A stretch of DNA of 64,000 bases. Source: an uncultured Methanomassiliicoccus sp. GTDB taxonomy: Archaea > Thermoplasmatota > Thermoplasmata > Methanomassiliicoccales > Methanomassiliicoccaceae. The notes beneath the pieces are model-generated. The model was not told the origin of the DNA, did not search any database, and worked only from the letters and a program-made list of their open reading frames with translations. This document shows, in pieces, positions 63,596 through 64,000 of this stretch. The DNA lies in NCBI GenBank assembly GCA_944319735.1, contig CALUEU010000002.1, positions 62,001-126,000 of the forward strand, given 5' to 3'. Made by a program: the position numbers and the translations under genes. The first letter of the stretch is position 1; every line of letters begins with the position of its first letter.

Positions 63596-64000
63596 TCACC
63601 CCATTATGTCCCATAAAGGTTTAGACCAGGCATCCCTGGCACTTTCCACAGAGATACTGATTTCCTTACCGAATGTGATCTTATCACCTTTGAGCTCTCC
63701 TATTTTTTGTGCTCTGCTTCCGGCAAGCTCTTTCCACTTTGATTCCTGATTCGCATCTATTTCAAGAATGAACCTTGAGTTTGATTCAGAGAATAAGGAA
63801 ACTTCAGCAGGCAGATTCTCAGGCAGTGTTCCTTCAAATCCCACATTGCCGCCGATGCACATTTCTGACACAGCCACTGCAACTCCTCCGTCTGAGCAGT
63901 CGTGGCAGCTCTTTACGATTCCTTCACTGATTGCTTTCAGCACAATGTCTGAATTCGCCGACAGCTCTTGCGGGTCAGAGTCAGGAACATCGCCGCCTTC
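63596..64000 (-). CDS. purL: Phosphoribosylformylglycinamidine synthase subunit PurL, C-terminal part (cut by window end)
   Basis: The frame runs in from the right edge of the window on the minus strand and ends at a TGA just before purQ. It holds the last ~134 residues, with the AIR-synthase-type motif SCHDCSDGGVAVAVSEMCIG and SRFILEIDANQESKWKEL. PurL makes FGAM from FGAR using ammonia from PurQ. The gene start is outside the window; only the second ATP-grasp-like/AIRS C-terminal domain is seen here. Confidence 0.9.
   Translation of the reverse strand, partial: EGGDVPDSDPQELSANSDIVLKAISEGIVKSCHDCSDGGVAVAVSEMCIGGNVGFEGTLPENLPAEVSLFSESNSRFILEIDANQESKWKELAGSRAQKIGELKGDKITFGKEISISVESARDAWSKPLWDIMG

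Overview
The window is a moderately AT-rich stretch of archaeal chromosome with tightly packed, often overlapping genes. Archaeal information-processing genes dominate: PCNA, the PolD small subunit, GINS, PAN, CDC48, two thermosome-type chaperonins, aIF2-gamma, S6e, MBF1, Elp3, Taw2 and Trm56. A coenzyme M biosynthesis block (cysteate synthase, ComD, ComE and a DUF39/ferredoxin protein) marks a methanogen. Bacterial-type DnaK/DnaJ/GrpE, many leaderless genes with a TATA box about 27 bases upstream, and an almost total avoidance of TAG stops (about 75 stop codons read, only one protein gene ends in TAG) fit a pyrrolysine-using member of Thermoplasmata, probably Methanomassiliicoccales. No rRNA is present, so this placement is an inference.

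Layout. 1-5150: end of PCNA, split transketolase plus transaldolase, a geranylgeranyl reductase and Taw2. 5128-11220: a cysteine-rich unknown, an HTH_10 regulator, and the complete AMP-to-3-phosphoglycerate pathway (ribose-1,5-bisphosphate isomerase, type III RuBisCO, AMP phosphorylase). 11217-14781: a minus-strand transport operon (urea channel, K+ channel, SulP). 14888-23270: divergent chaperonin, DUF89 phosphatase, lipid-linked flippase, CDC48, PRC-barrel protein, Elp3 and a regulator. 23481-28578: an AT-rich accessory stretch with a taurine/nitrate-type ABC importer whose binding protein is circularly permuted, a secreted protein of unknown function and an internally deleted insertion sequence. 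28575-39574: redox genes (TrxR/Trx), small regulators, Trm56, an intron-containing tRNA-Asn, a CPBP protease and DP1.

39680-46623 is the coenzyme M block. Phosphoserine to cysteate (cysteate synthase), sulfopyruvate to sulfoacetaldehyde (ComDE) and sulfoacetaldehyde to CoM (DUF39/ferredoxin, ComF candidate) are all here. Between them, in one overlapping run, sit an ABC-type ATPase, a HypB/UreG-like P-loop protein and a small Fe-S protein. I propose that these three form a metallocentre-maturation or reductive-activation module for the pathway. An aldehyde dehydrogenase is joined to the ComF candidate.

46680-58307: DnaJ-DnaK-GrpE, the main thermosome, DUF2240, MBF1, PAN, PIN protein, aIF2-gamma, S6e, GINS and an MBL-fold hydrolase. 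A 26-base copy of the 3' end of the nearby tRNA-Lys lies inside the GINS reading frame. 58461-61072: tRNA-Lys followed by an island of small DNA-binding proteins (winged helix, C2H2 finger, ribbon-helix-helix) with clustered operator-like repeats. 61206-64000: GPN-loop GTPase, CTP-dependent riboflavin kinase, PurQ and the end of PurL.
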